A stretch of DNA of 64,000 bases. Origin: Apostichopus japonicus. Lineage: Eukaryota > Echinodermata > Holothuroidea > Aspidochirotida > Stichopodidae. Shown here piece by piece: positions 21,938-36,700 of this stretch. Made by a program: the position numbers and the translations under genes. Position 1 is the stretch's first letter. Each line of letters starts with the position of its first letter. Location: positions 8,586,501 to 8,650,500 of the forward strand of contig NC_092573.1 of the NCBI RefSeq assembly GCF_037975245.1, read 5' to 3'. The notes beneath the pieces are model-generated. The model had not been told where the DNA came from, did no database searches, and saw nothing but the letters and a program-made list of their open reading frames with translations.

Positions 21938-24670
21938 CATCAGATCTTACTATTTGTTACAAAGTTTGGGGTAATAAATTAAGTAAACGGGGAGTATATT
22001 CCATGCTTCTCTTTATTTTGTACTTCAGTCACATCAAAGACACCACTGCTTCCTTTAACATGTCAGAGACATAGAACCTTCATTTCAAACGTCCACTAGA
22101 CTACTATACACATCACTGTAACCTCAAAAACTCCTTTAGCTACTCCTTCCAAATCATTCGATCTCATATACATTGTGCTGTCTACAAATACTGAACAAGT
22201 CCCTGCATTTCTCTGTTTCTCCTAAAACACCCTTGCTTCTCCCTTTCCTTTTCACCGTTATGCCTCAGTTCCTCTCCTGACAAACACCACAGCCCAACTG
22301 CCTTAAACCCTCCTACCTCTCCCTCACTGGCTCTTTGTCCCCTCCCTGACTTCGTTTTTTTTTCTTCATTCACCCAGGGCTTTGTATTCAATGCTATTGT
22401 AACAACAATACTTGGCTCAACAAAAACAAATCTATTATCCCACGCAGGACATCTTGCTAGGTCAATCAGGGGTTAAACTTCTTTACTACTTTAGGGAAAC
22501 ATATACTTTCTCATCATCTCTAGCAATGGCTTTAATTCTCTTTACCAAGTGCTGCACCCTTCTTTTTTCAGCCAATCCTTTTAATCCCCTTAGGAATGTC
22601 CTAGTAATAGCTTATGAAGCTAATATAACTTAGCTCAGCTTTCTGCTCTCTACTTCCAGACTTCACAACACCATTAAAGAGATGTAATCTCAGTTAAGAC
22701 TACTTGGTTGTTCCTTGTCTACCAATTCATACACTGTACAGTGCAACACAGAAAATATTGCATACCACACATTTACAATGCCATACTTTTAATTTTTGAT
22801 GTACAAATCTTTGAATTTTATACATAATTTCGTTGTTCTTGATGTGACTTCTGGGGGAATTTAAGTTTTGTTTTCAAGGACTTAAAAGTGTTCATTTCAT
22901 CAGATTGTAGCAAATGGAATACAAAAGACTGCTTTAAGAACTATCAAGTGTACTTAAAAAAAAAAAGTCCTTGACATCACAGTAGAACACAAGAGAACGA
23001 GATTGACACGTGATGTCCATTGTTTCTATCTATTGTCTTCTCAAGGTGGTCTTAAAAATATCTCTACAAAAATTGAAGCCTGAATATAATTGCCCATTTT
23101 ACCTACAGTCAATGGAATATCAAGGACGGATAATACTTGCACGATAATGAAAACAATAATTGTCAAGGTGAAAATTGTTAAGTGATCCAAATAATGAATG
23201 AATGTTTGCAATAAGAAACATGGCATCATCCAAGAATCATCAGTGTCTTAATATAGCAATTAACTTCGTAGGATTAAATTTGCATGTCCAGTGGAGCAAT
23301 TCTAGGTGGTATATATTAATTTTTGCTGATTTCACTTGATATTACGAACAATTCCTGAGGTCACATGACTAATTTGATAAACTACTACGCTTGATTGATA
23401 AATGGAAGTTTTGATATCAATGAAAATATACAAACTTATATTTAAAATCATGATCAAAATATGGTGTTGTAAAATAAATAATTATATGGCAAAAATCTAA
23501 GCACTATTCACCGAAAAAATTTTCAACTTTGCATTCACACACGATTTGGAAAGACCTTATAAACATTAGAATAATTTGTGAATCGTTTAGCTACAAATTT
23601 AGTTGGACGGATGAAAGCTGAATGAGAGACAAAAAGAATGAAAAGAGAAACCTATAAAGAATTTAAAGTACCTTATGGAAAACAAACACAGATTTATATA
23701 TAAGGTCAACAAGAAATGTCAAATATGAACACTAATACCCTTATTCTATATCATAATACTACTTATATATTCAGCAAAAAGAGCTCTGTTTTAACTTGGG
23801 TAATTTGAAAAAGAAAATTGATTGAAACTTTCCATTTCCAACAAAACAGTTTGACATCAATCCTTACAATCTCATGGAATAACTTCTTAGTTTTTGGGTA
23901 TATATAAAGTCAGTCAAGGAATTCTGAAGATACATAAAGGTTCTGGATACAACTTGTAATTATCTATGAATTTTACGTGGAAGCTGTTGGCTATACAATA
24001 CCATTAAAAATATTTCCTCAATCTTTCTCCATTGCACCTAACAAATTTCTTTCTAAAATTGCTCTAAATAGTAATTTTTCTATTAACAAGACAAGGTTAT
24101 TCTAATCCAACAGGTTCCTTTTGCATTTTAAGTAAAAACATGATAATCATTTTCTAAAAGATTAAAAGTGATTCTTGTCAATATTGTACACGATGAACAA
24201 ACTTGCTCTATATACTAAACCTATCATACACGTACCCGATAGCTTCAAGCAACTGCACATTTTTTAAATGAAGAAAAAGAAAAACACATATCCTTCAAAA
24301 GTTATTTTGTCATTGATCAGTAATCATTAGTGATAGCATGACATTTTCAAGCCCAAACATCTTTACCTAGTTGATGTCTATTCACCCCACTGTTTCCCAA
24401 TGGTTTCCCTACCTCATCCAGATGTTGCCCTATTGATCGAGATGTGGCCCTACCTCATTCAGATGATTAATACCCTGTCTCATCCAGAACGTTGCCCTAC
24501 AACATCCAGATGAGACCACTTCTGCCCTGATCAGATGATACTTGTACCCTCAACACTAGCATTAACCCACCATACCCACCACTAAGTTCAAGCAACATCC
24601 AGGATGTCTGAAAAATGTTCCCTCTTGTGAGTTAATGTTCTGATTGGACGATTCATGCCACATACTCCGA
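21938..24670 (-). other. Kinesin 3' UTR and convergent intergenic region
   Basis: The kinesin stop codon ends at 24671. The following AT-rich sequence on the minus strand has no other coding signal. The first minus-strand AATAAA I found is at 22012-22017, which would imply a very long 3' UTR, and a variant signal may be used earlier. A pyrimidine-rich stretch lies at 22190-22370. Confidence 0.35.
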
Positions 24671-24730
24671 TCAAGCGCCTTCTTCTTCATCCTCGTCGAC
24701 GGTTTCTCCTGACTTTAGTTTTGAAATGAT
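24671..24730 (-). CDS. Kinesin exon 31 (residues 1634-1652, stop)
   Basis: Acceptor ccctcttctag. Encodes [19 protein letters not shown] and TGA. The basic patch followed by an acidic tail is all that remains of the region where KCBP-type kinesins carry a calmodulin-binding helix and neck mimic. Confidence 0.9.
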   Translation of the reverse strand: MISKLKSGETVDEDEEEGA

Positions 24731-27700
24731 CTAGAAGAGGGAAGAATCACATCAAAAATTGAGAATCGAAACCTAGCGTGAACGAGTCCAAGAATTCAAG
24801 CCCTGGCTAGTCACAGCAATATGGTTAAAGTTCTTGGTTTCTGTTGTGATATCTGTATAGCGCCATCAGGAGGGGGAGAACACTGATTGTTATGATTCTA
24901 CACCTGGATTATTGCTATGTATTATCGTCTAATATATCGTTTGTTATTCTGTTAAACCTTGAGTCAATTGTCATCAGTAGCTAGAACACAACAGTTTCTG
25001 TGATCTTGCAAATTTAGAAAATTAAACAATATGCTGACTATTGGATTGCAACCAACCTATAACAAGTGAGGGTTTTCAGCTGTTTGGATTTCCCCCCACC
25101 AACTTGTGTGGCTGTGTATCACTGTTTGTAAGTTAAATATTGAAAGAAATTCTTTTGAAATTTTGGGGAAATTGGGAGGGGGGCGGGGAGGCAGGGAGGG
25201 TGGAAGGGAAAAGAAATTGTCACCTACGAAACTTCAGACAAAATTAACAGTGCGATACTAAAGGTGAAAAGCTATCCGAGTAGGAAAAAGTACTTAAATT
25301 ATAAAGGACTTACATTTTTGAGTCTTGCAATCTCCTTATTATCAGCATTCTTAGAAGCATCATTGGTGATCAGTTTTACCCTGGATGCGTACCTGTATGT
25401 TGTTGAAAAACAGAAACAAAATATTGGTCCCAAGAAAATGTAAATGTTACTTGACTGTAACCGTCCTAGCTTCCAACAGTTTAAGAGTGGCAATATCATT
25501 TCTAAATGTAGGATTTTCTTCTTTTTATAATCCTATGAGCCAATCACTAATAATAAAATTCATATCGTCATAACTTTGATACCTGGAAGTCTAATAATGT
25601 ACAAATCAATTATCGACAGAGGACATTACATATATATTGTATTTATGATGAATTCACAGTGCATCGACGCCTAAGCAAACATTCCAATTCTAACAAATCA
25701 ACGAAAACAATACACAACGAGAAGTAAACACCAAAGTGACATAAGATACCATCTTATTTGATCCATTTCACAGGGTATTAAATAATTTGTCTATTGGTAC
25801 AAAATACAATTTTTACAACGTCCATGTTTCATTGTTTGGCAGTGGGGTGGGGAGAAGGGGTTTCCAACAACCAATGTGGAAACCCCAATGAATTAATACC
25901 GAACCAACTAATACAGAACAGCTAGTATAGAGTATTCTATTATAAACTCACGTTAGAGAAACGACTGTCTCTTCAGCATTGTAATCTGCAGGTGAAATGT
26001 TAACAAACATAAGGGTTTTGGCGTTGCCTCCAAGGGAATCCTGCATCAACATTGTCAGTTTATTATTTCTGTATGGAATGAACTGCTGCTCGCTGGATAA
26101 CGCCGAGATCACATCACCCAAAGCGCTCAGGGATTTGTTGATCGAATTAGCTTCCTGTAAATGAACATAATAAACATGTCAATACAAGGCAGCTATACCA
26201 CTAAATACAATAGAAAGAACAGGGAGACACTACATACCACATAAAACAATAGAAAGAGCTACAATAGATGTAAAGTGGAATGGTACATACCACTGAATAA
26301 TACAAGGCTATACAACAGGTAACTAGAGAAATGTTTTTCTGTATCATGGCAACAACTGAATTTGACCAAAAAACTAATAAACTTCTCTCGCCTTCAGTTG
26401 TTCAGCGGTAGCGCCCGTCTTCGCAGCTCTCTCACTCCCAGCCAAATCCACCAGACTCAGTTTTCCCTTCACGACGCTCCCCGTGGCTAAATTTGTACTC
26501 TCGATGATGATGGCCAGAATCAAGTGAGAACGAGAGCTCTCGGCGTTCATTTCTGAGATGAGGGAACGCAAAGAAATAGACTAGATTCCCTTGAACAGTT
26601 TCAAGATTTTACGGCTCATAGATTAATACAACCTGGTGACAAGAACAACACACACACGTTGCCCTAAGATTGGTTGTTCTATTCACATTACAGCATCGTC
26701 ACATGACATGATGTCACGTGAGTATTAAAGGGTATGAAGACTCGCGCACAAAGAAACGTCTCATGCCGGTAATCTGACCTAGTTTCGAATGAGGTGTAAC
26801 AGAAGTGTTAGACACCACCATCGATCCTAGAAAATACACACACAGCTTGCTACCGTCGGTAATTAGACATGCCTAGTGTACAGTCAATACATACAGCTAC
26901 GGTCAATACCCACAACACAGTGTACATAGCAGCGTGGACATCTCAGGTCTAGATAAAAGATAACAAGGTATCACGTTTCATTACTGTCTGCATTTTGTAG
27001 CAACAAGAAGAAAACTTAACTTGCTAGCAACGGAAAGTTAACTTTATCAGAGCGCGTCACGCAGTTTGTGGCGAGTCTTCAGTGCCTTTCAGACACCCAA
27101 GACATCTCAAATATGTTCTGAAGAGTATCAAATACACGCAGTCATTTGAGCAGAGTACACTGATTTCGTCACAAGAGTTCAGTCGGCCCTTCTTCTCTCA
27201 AAACAACCATGAACAACCATGTCTTGAATGAGATGCTTGTACTATCAGATAAGCTGTGCCAAAGAGCCTTATTGAAATCATTCTCATAACGTTCTTGAGT
27301 AATAAATGATTCCTATGCGATTGACTTCGGAAGCGTTTGGCGACTAACTTTATCCATAAATCTGTACATTTGTTTATTGTAACGTGTGTCTTACTTGTTG
27401 AAGCTACGTGTCTGTTTTCAGATCCATGTTCAAATAATCCATTAAGCTCCTTGGAGTTGGTAGCCTCTTGTATGACAGCTCCTTGGATGAACACCATACC
27501 CTTCTTGTCCTTCTTAATATCTAATCTTGCATCCTGTCAAAAATAAAAAAAGGGGGGGGGGTATATTCGTGAGAAGCAAAATGTAAACATTTTATAGTTT
27601 GCACTTTATAAAAGATGTCTGTTTATCAGCAAGCAAAATTCAATGTTTTTAAGGGATTTAAGAGATTGGAAAAAGTTGTTGTTAAAGAATCATGAATATT

Positions 27701-30700
27701 AGTTGTACTTTTTGAAGTGATTTTATTTAACTCAAGACCACCAGAATGCCGAGAAACACCGAGATGGATGATGTTATATTGTCAATTTTAAATTATATAG
27801 ATCTGTCAAATGATGTGTGGGTATGAGATTTCTTCCACAGTTAGTAAAATGACAAACGATCCTATTTTTATTCCTGATGACATGCTTGTAGAAATGTAAT
27901 ACGAGAAGCAGCGTTATCATATTCTATTGTGTATGTACGCACATGTATATATATATATGTATTGTGTGTGGTGGGGGTGAGGTGGGTGGGTTATACGTAT
28001 TGGGTTGGTGTGTGGGTGGGTGGATATAAGTGTTACTGTTTCCTTGTATGGTTCACTCTATTTACTTATGGGAGCGCTCTACTAGACAAGCCGTCTGGTT
28101 TTTTTTGGAGTGCTTCCTTTCACAATTTTCCCTGTTGTTGATATGTTTTGTCATTTAGTTAACTTCTCTGTATTTATGTTGTGAAGAAAAAAATAAATGA
28201 AATGAAATATCACATGATTATTTGGAATACTAACACTTGTTTGATAAAGTTTGGAATGTGGATTATCAACTTAAAAATCAGTATCAAAAAGCATAGAATT
28301 CAGCTGCCAGAGATAATACTGGAATTTTTTCAATGGAAAAAACCCAAAACTGAATGAAATGCAATGTTTGTCTAAAAGTGAATTGAACATAGCTAATAAC
28401 ACATCACAAAGCTGGGTAAACGATGGAAGCTGAAAATTCACAAAAATGATTTAACATATCTTTATAGCTGCTGATTACTATACACTGGATATTGACAATC
28501 CCCCACCCCACCCCATCCCCCAAAAAACCCCATAATCATCAAAATCAAATGATCATATAATTTTTGATCAAAAGAGAAAAAACATCGGAGAGGTAAGAAG
28601 TTCTTTGATGAGATGTTCATCATGATTTTAAGAAGCTATTAATCTTTTCTAAATGACTATCTTAATTTTGGATACAAGAATATCATTACAGTATGAAATC
28701 ACTTACATCTGAATGGTCCTTTGAATACAGATCAATCAGTTTTTCATTGTACAGTTCACACATGTAGGTATAGACCTTGAAGGAAAACTTGCTCCTAGAA
28801 TAAGAAAAAAAAAGAAAAAATCATGAGTTGACCACCAGGAATTAAAGGGTTAGATGGGGTACTATATAGTGCAGTTCTTTCCAGGAGTCAGAAAGCCAAA
28901 GACTTAATTACCAAGTGTTTCATTCTCTTTTTGAAGAGGGTTCAGGTAATTAAAAGGCAGGCTTGTTTCTATGGGACCCATCTGCCACTCCCAGAACTCT
29001 TCTAGTATAACACATGAAAAGAAAGTAAATATATCTTTAGGAAGATCTTTTCAGATGTAATCTTTTAAATAAGAATTTAATCAAAATATATGTGAAGACA
29101 TTACTCACTTGTTTTCCTCAATCACGTCAAATATCTTGTTGAAAGCCCTCGGGGCGATGCCCGGAAAGTTTTGCTCTCTATCTCCGATCATGGTAAAGGT
29201 CTTACCGGAACCTGTCTGACCGTATGCGAAGATGCAGACGTTGTAGCCATCCACAGCTGATTGGATCAGATTCTGGGGGGGAAACAAACAGAAGAAAAAA
29301 CACCCAAAAAACAGAAAGAATTAAAACCAGCTGGTAGCATGCAGAATGTACAACATCTTCACTTATGATGATTAAAAGCATCAAAGTATAGTTTTATCAG
29401 ATTTATTGAAATAAGACAATATACATCTGCTGTTTAGGTTGATTGTGTGATTATAAAATTCTTATTACAATATATAGGTTATTAGCCGAATTTCAACATT
29501 TTAATTTCAAAGAGAGAAGTACAATTTTATTGAAAATTTCAATTTTTGTTGTTGTTGTGACAACTGTGGTTAAACTTACCATGAAAGTTTGTCCAAGTTA
29601 CAAATATGTTGGGAATCAAATGAAATCCAGAAATTAATTGCTCTTTTATCATCAGCTAGCTAGGTGGTGTCCTTATGATTTTTTTTCCCTTTTCGTTACA
29701 GAGAAATATCTTTGACAGTTGATATCTGGCTACGTAACAATGAAATTTTACTCTTAGATTCTGACCTTGATGGCACAACGAATGATTTCTTACTCTTAGA
29801 GACTCCCCCCACAATAAAAACCTGGTTTGGGATGATGTAAGCAGATTTGCTAGACATAATGTCAAAATCTTCTATAAACCAAATATGACTCACATTTGTG
29901 TCTTCAAAAACATCTTCTTGCGATGCATCAGGCATGAAGATATGATCAAACTGGAACTCTTTTTTACCACGGTTACTATCAATCGCTATTGAATATTCAT
30001 CAGGAGCTTGGACAATCTCATAGTTACCCTGTGAATTAATTAAACAAAAGATAAATTGCTAAAACAAAATAGATAAAAAATACAAACGGCGTATTTCATT
30101 TTCTTTTTTTTTGGTCGCAAATACTGTAACCTGTGGATGAGAACAGGTCGACAATGGTATTATGTAAATTGCCAAGCAGTTATATGAAGGTTTCTCAAAA
30201 TGATTACAGAACAGAGCCCAGAAAGGTAGAGTTGTTGTAATGGTCCTTTGTGGCATGTCAGAAGCCTATAAGCTCCATAGAGAAGCTCAGCATCTGTTAC
30301 ATGCATTTCGCATGAAATAACTAGTTTTTTAGTTTCAAATGCATCATAAAAAAACCCACCTCTTACCAGATATATGACATTTGCAACAGACTTGAAATAA
30401 CTAGTGTGATGATTCAATTGCTTTACACTCCCTTTCTCTCTCCCTTATCCCCTCCCTTGCCCCCTCCAATACCAAACCAACAAAATGCCAACATATTGGA
30501 TACCAAAGGTAAAGCTCAAATGGATATATCAAAGAACTCTAAGGTATTTAGGACTAAGTGAAGCAAATCATATACTATCCCTTGAACGGAAGAGATATCA
30601 TATGGAATTCTAAGGTATTTAGGACTGAGTAAAGCAAATCATATACTATTCCTTGTACAGAAAAGACCTCATATGGAACTCTAAGGTATTTAGGACTGAG

Positions 30701-33700
30701 TAAAGCAAATCATGTACTATTACTTTGTACAGAAAAGATCTCACATGGAACTCTAAGGTATTTAGGACTGAGTAAAGCAAATCATGTACTATTACTTTGT
30801 ACAGGAAAGACCTCATATGGAACTCTAAAGGTGTTTAGGCCTGAGTAAAGCAAATCATGTACTATTACTTTGTACAGAAAAGACCTCATATGGAACTCTA
30901 AAGGTGTTTAGGCCTGAGTAAAGCAAATCATGTACTATTACTTTGTACAGAAAAGATCTCATATGGAACTCTAAGGTATTTAGGACTAAGTAAAGCAAAT
31001 CATGTACTATTACTTGTACAGAAAAGATCTCACATGGAACTCTAAGGTATTTAGGACTAAGTAAAGCAAATCATATACTATCCCTTGAACGGAAGAGATA
31101 TCATATGGAATTCTAAGGTATTTAGGACTAAGTAAAGCAAATCATATACTATTCCTTGTACAGAAAAGACCTCATATGGAACTCTAAAGGTGTTTAGGCC
31201 TGAGTAAAGCAAATCATGTACTATTACTTTGTACAGAAAAGACCTCATATGGAACTCTAAGGTATTTAGGACTGAGTAAAGCAAATCATATACTATTCCT
31301 TGTACAGAAAAGATCTCATATGGAACTCTAAGGTATTTAGGACTGAGTAAAGCAAATCATATACTATTCCTTGTACAGAAAAGACCTCATATGGAACTCT
31401 AAGGTATTTAGGACTGAGTAAAGCAAATCATATACTATTCCTTGTAGAGAAAAGATCTCATATGGAACTCTAAGGTATTTAGGACTGAGTAAAGCAAATC
31501 ATATACTATTCCTTGTACAGAAAAGATCTCACATGGAACTCTAAGGTATTTAGGACTAAGTAAAGCAAATCATATACTATTCCTTGTACAGAAAAGATCT
31601 CATATGGAACTCTAAGGTATTTAGGACTGATTAAAGCAAATCATATACTATTCCTTGTACAGAAAAGATCTCATATGGAACTCTAAGGTATTTAGGACTG
31701 ATTAAAGCAAATCATATACTATTCCTTGTACAGAAAAGATCTCACATGGAACTCTAAGGTATTTAGGACTGAGTAAAGCAAATCATATACTATTCCTTGT
31801 ACAGAAAAGATCTCACATGGAACTCTAAGGTATTTAGGACTGAGTAAAGCAAATCATATACTATCCCTTATACAGGAAAGATCTCACATGGAACTCTAAA
31901 GGTGTTTAGGACTGAGTAAAGCAAATCATTTACTATTCCTTGTACAGAAAAGATCTCATATGGAACTCTTAGGTATTTAGGACTGAGTAAAGCAAATCAT
32001 ATACTATCCCTTATACAGGAAAGATCTCACATGGAACTCTAAAGGTGTTTAGGACTGAGTAAAGCAAATCATATACTATCCCTTATACAGGAAAGATCTC
32101 ACATGGAACTCTAAAGGTGTTTAGGACTGAGTAAAGCAAATCATTTACTATTCCTTGTACAGAAAAGATCTCACATGGAACTCTAAGGTATTTAGGACTG
32201 AGTAAAGCAAATCATATACTATCCCTTATACAGGAAAGATCTCACATGGAACTCTAAAGGTGTTTAGGACTGAGTAAAGCAAATCATTTACTATTCCTTG
32301 TACAGAAAAGATCTCATATGGAACTCTTAGGTATTTAGGACTGAGTAAAGCAAATCATATACTATCCCTTATACAGGAAAGATCTCACATGGAACTCTAA
32401 GGTGTTTAGGACTGAGTAAAACAAATCATTTACTATTCCTTATACAGAAAAGATCTCATATGGAACTCTTAGGTATTTAGGACTGAGTAAAACAAATCAT
32501 ATACTATCCCTTATACAGGAAAGATCTCACATGGAACTCTAAGGTGTTTAGGACTGAGTAAAACAAATCATTTACTATTCCTTATACAGAAAAGGAACAA
32601 AACCAAGACTCACCCTTTCTCTTTCCGATCCACTTAGTGGTCTTGCTCTGCAATAGACGCGAATTTTACCCTTCATGTCCTCAACCATGTTATAGTATTT
32701 CTTCCTCAATACCTGCAAAAAAGGCAAATCGAAAGTTAAAACTAATCATTATGACAATTCTAGTTTAGAATATACATTCAAAACTCAGACTAATCATACT
32801 GCACAAGTTCTGCTACACTCACCCTTTCGCTGTTATAGTTTTCTGTGAGTGACTTGTTTTCTGTTTTCAATTCCTTCAGTTCTCCTTGCATACCATCTAC
32901 TTTCTCCTTCAACTCCAGCGCTTCCTGCGCTGCCACACCCAGGGAAGCTATCTGTACCTGCAACTTCTTGTTTTCATCGGCGTGACTGTCTCGCTCCTGT
33001 GGGAAAATTCGACCAATTTCAATCGATTTTCTAAGTCTCATGCATGTATCATCCAGTGGAATAATTAGGCCAAATGTCAACTCCCATTAGGGGCAGGGGA
33101 CAGAAAAATTTCACCACAAATCGGGTGAAGACACTTTTAAGTAAGGCAATATTTCATTAACTTTCTTATGTCTTAAACACTGCTCAGTACAGTCATTTAA
33201 ATTCACACCGAGTTCCAAGAAAACTTAGAATTCAAGCAAAACACTGTACTCAACAGAGTAAGCCAGAGGGTGCCATAACTGGGTGTCTAGAAGATGCCAA
33301 ATATCAATAACTGCTCAAACCAAGCCCAATTTATGGTTGGGATTGGGTGAATGTAGACTTGCTACACCTTTCCATTTCAATTGTTGCAACAGGGCCAGGT
33401 TGCAACTTGCTACGCCACTCAGGTTATCACTGTATTCAAAGAGGCTTTATCTTTATTATGTATCTATGAAACAGTAAAAATATTATGTCCTGCATCATAT
33501 TTCCTCAAAGCTAAGTTTTCAACACAGGTCATATGAACAAAACAGAATTTATAACCTGATATTTTTTTTTTACCTTTGTTACATCCTTAAGCTGTGTATC
33601 TAGTTCTGTGGCTTTCTTATGCTCCCGTTCAAATTTTTTGGTTTCAGATTCAAGTTTCTTTTCCAGATCTTTCAGCTGCTTCTCAATCTTTTTGCCAGCT

Positions 33701-36700
33701 TGTTTCTGTGAAGAAAAGAACAATTAATGCAGATTTTTTACTATTCTTATTCATTTATTCATAGCAAAAACAAAAGGCAACATTAAAGTAAAGAACACAA
33801 TTACAGTGACATAACGACTGAAACTGTCATTTAGCCTGATGAGACATTTAATGATTTCCAATGGAGATTTCATAATTCCAACAATACAAAGACAGGTCAC
33901 CTTTTTATACTTATGGTAAAAATACAAACTACAGGTAGCTTTCATCCTTTTCATAAAGAAATACAAATATTGGCACCTTACATATTTGAGTAATTGTACC
34001 AATACTTTCATATTTTTTTCAAACAATACAAATACACGCACCATTGATATTGGTGCAAATGTCCAAACACCAACACCTAATACATATCTCTGCACAATAA
34101 TACATACTCATGTACACCTTACATATCTGTTCAAACAAAACCATCACCTTTCATATTTTTTCATTAAAATAATCTATACAAACACTAACACAAGTGCACC
34201 TTTCATATGCAAACAATACACACTGAAGCATATTTCAATAAGTCTGAAAATGATCAAAACACAAGCATATTTTACATCTGTGTTAACCAATTAAACAGTA
34301 TGCAAAAGATGACATAAATATCAATTGTTTCAATTGTGTAAAAGTTTAAGCTCTTCGTTTGCTATATATCATGTTTTATGAAAAAAAAAAATATATAAAT
34401 AAAAATATGAAAAAAAAAAAAAAATTAGAAAAAATATAATTTTTTCCCCTCTCGATGTAAAATCAAGAAAATAAAAAAGTTAAGAGACTTACATCAGCAA
34501 CACCTCCACTTTTCATCTCTTTGAGATCCTTCTCCAGCTGCTTGGCTGTGTTCTTCTCCTGTTCGACCTGCTTCTTCAAGTTATTGATGTGATCCTGCAT
34601 CATTGTCATCTTCTTCTCCGTCTTAGCATCGACCTAATCAGTTCGAATAGGAAGAGTAAAATGACAGTGATGGCAGTGCCTCATGAGCTGGGAGGGGGTG
34701 GGGAGGATTGTTGATTCTCCTCCCCTATGGGGGAAACTTTATTCATTTCTTCATGATATCATGGTGGTATCTCTTAAAATTAGAGAGAACTCCTAAATGG
34801 TAGCTTCATAACATGGAATTATTCAAATTATATTAAATTTAGTCCAATAAACCGTATACATTTCTTAAATTCTTAATACTGTATTGCCTTACTTGACTGT
34901 CCCCACTGCTCCTCCTACCTCACAGAGGTACAACAGCTGTTCTACATTAGCTACATCTTCTTTCCTTACCTTGTTGCCTCCTCTAGTTGCAGCAGCTGCT
35001 CCTCCTACCTCACAGAGGTACAACAGCTGTTCTACATTAGCTACATCTTCTTTCCTTACCTTGTTGCCTCCTCTTGCTGCAACAGCTGCTCCTCCTACCT
35101 CACAGAGGTACAGCAGCTGTTCTACATTAGCTACATCTTCTTTCCTTATCCTATTGCCTCACTTGACCATCCCCGCTGCTCCTCCTACCTCACAGGGGTA
35201 CATCAGCTGTTCTACATTAGCTACATCTTCTTTCCTTACCTTGTTTCCTCTTCTTGCTGAAACAACTGCTCCTCCTACCTCACAGAGGTACAGCAGCTGT
35301 TCTATATTAGCTACATCTTCTTTCCTTATCCTATTGCCTCACTTAGCTGTCCCCACTGCTCCTCCTACCTCACAGAGGTACAGCAGCTGTTCTACATTAG
35401 CTTCATCTTCTTTCCCTACCTTGTTTCCTCCTCTTGCTGCAATAGCTGCTCCTCCTACAGTACCGCTCACGTATAACTGGACATGTGTACGCGCACAGAA
35501 TCGTATAAACACGTATAAACACGTACACCCGCGTATAAACTCGTTGACAAAGAAATTGCCGGGTAGAGGCCGCGTAGACACCGCGTATAATCCCTCTACG
35601 AGTTTATACGCAGGAAATGCTATTGTGCTCAATGAATAGGGATTAAAGTCGCCGAAAGAGTTAGTGAGATGTTTAAAACAGCCGTTTCTTACATCGTAGT
35701 TTAAGAGGTGATATTCACTTTGCAGCGAAGGGAACGAAGGTAAAGTGTTTGATGGCATAGAATGTTTTTTGTTAATTGGGTTTCTATTCAGTGTTTCTTT
35801 CCCCGACTTTATTTTTCAGTTGTAGAGGTTCTGTTCCACGGAGGATTAGTTTACTTTGAATAGTTGTCAACATTTTGAAGAAATAATAATGTATTACTAA
35901 GCGTTTCTTTGTCAATTTTTATTTAATTTACCGTTGGTTCGTTGGAATGAAAAGAAAAAATTCCACCGAACAACTTTGAAGCAGGGCCGGTTAAAAACAA
36001 AACATGTTTTTCGCCCGCACAAGGGGCCTCCTTTTTCCTGAATCCCCGGGTGTCTATTCGGATTACAAGCAATCTAAACTATCATTAAATAATATTTTGT
36101 AAAGGAAGCCACGTATTCCGAACTAGTATTAAAGCAATGAAAAGAAAAAATAATGGCCGCCCGTTTTTTTTCAGATTTCGTACGAGAAACATTATTTTAT
36201 TTGAAAAAAAATGAACAACTCAAACGTATGGTAATTTTTTGTCGCAAGAAGTGTGTTATTGGAAAATATGTATTGAAAGAGGCAGAGAATTTGCCGCAAA
36301 ACGGCGGACCTTTCATATGAAAATATGTAAACCTTCATTGAACATCCTGTTCTCCCTAAGTTGATTTGAGTAGGCCTATGCTAAAACAAAACTTTGAACA
36401 AAAAAAGAGGTGTTACGTAAAAAAACTTATACTTCTTAGAATGTAGGAAAACAGTTTCCAATTGCATGACTTTTTCCCTTGAATGTCCGTTTGCCAAATA
36501 AAAAACATTTAGGATCCACAGACTGATTGGCCATGACAAAAGTGTTCGAGCACAATTTAAAATGGCGCTAAGATGCTTACCAGCTCCATTCAACTTGACA
36601 TTATAAGAACCAGTTGTAACCGAACATCAGAAGAGTAAAATCCACGTATTCCAACAGTAAGTTTCATTTGAGGTTTTCGTTTTCCCATGTCATGCGTACT

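Noticed and set aside
30535-32594. CRISPR-like array
   Set aside because: The units are contiguous 71-bp repeats with no unique spacers, and the context is a eukaryotic intron. It is a satellite.
33986-34294. 102-codon plus-strand Thr/Asn-rich frame in a kinesin intron
   Set aside because: AC-rich low-complexity intron sequence.
34884-35639. 251-codon plus-strand open frame with Pro/Thr/Ser repeats
   Set aside because: It is the antisense reading of the 90-bp repeat running into transposon ends. The 90-bp period keeps a frame open by arithmetic.
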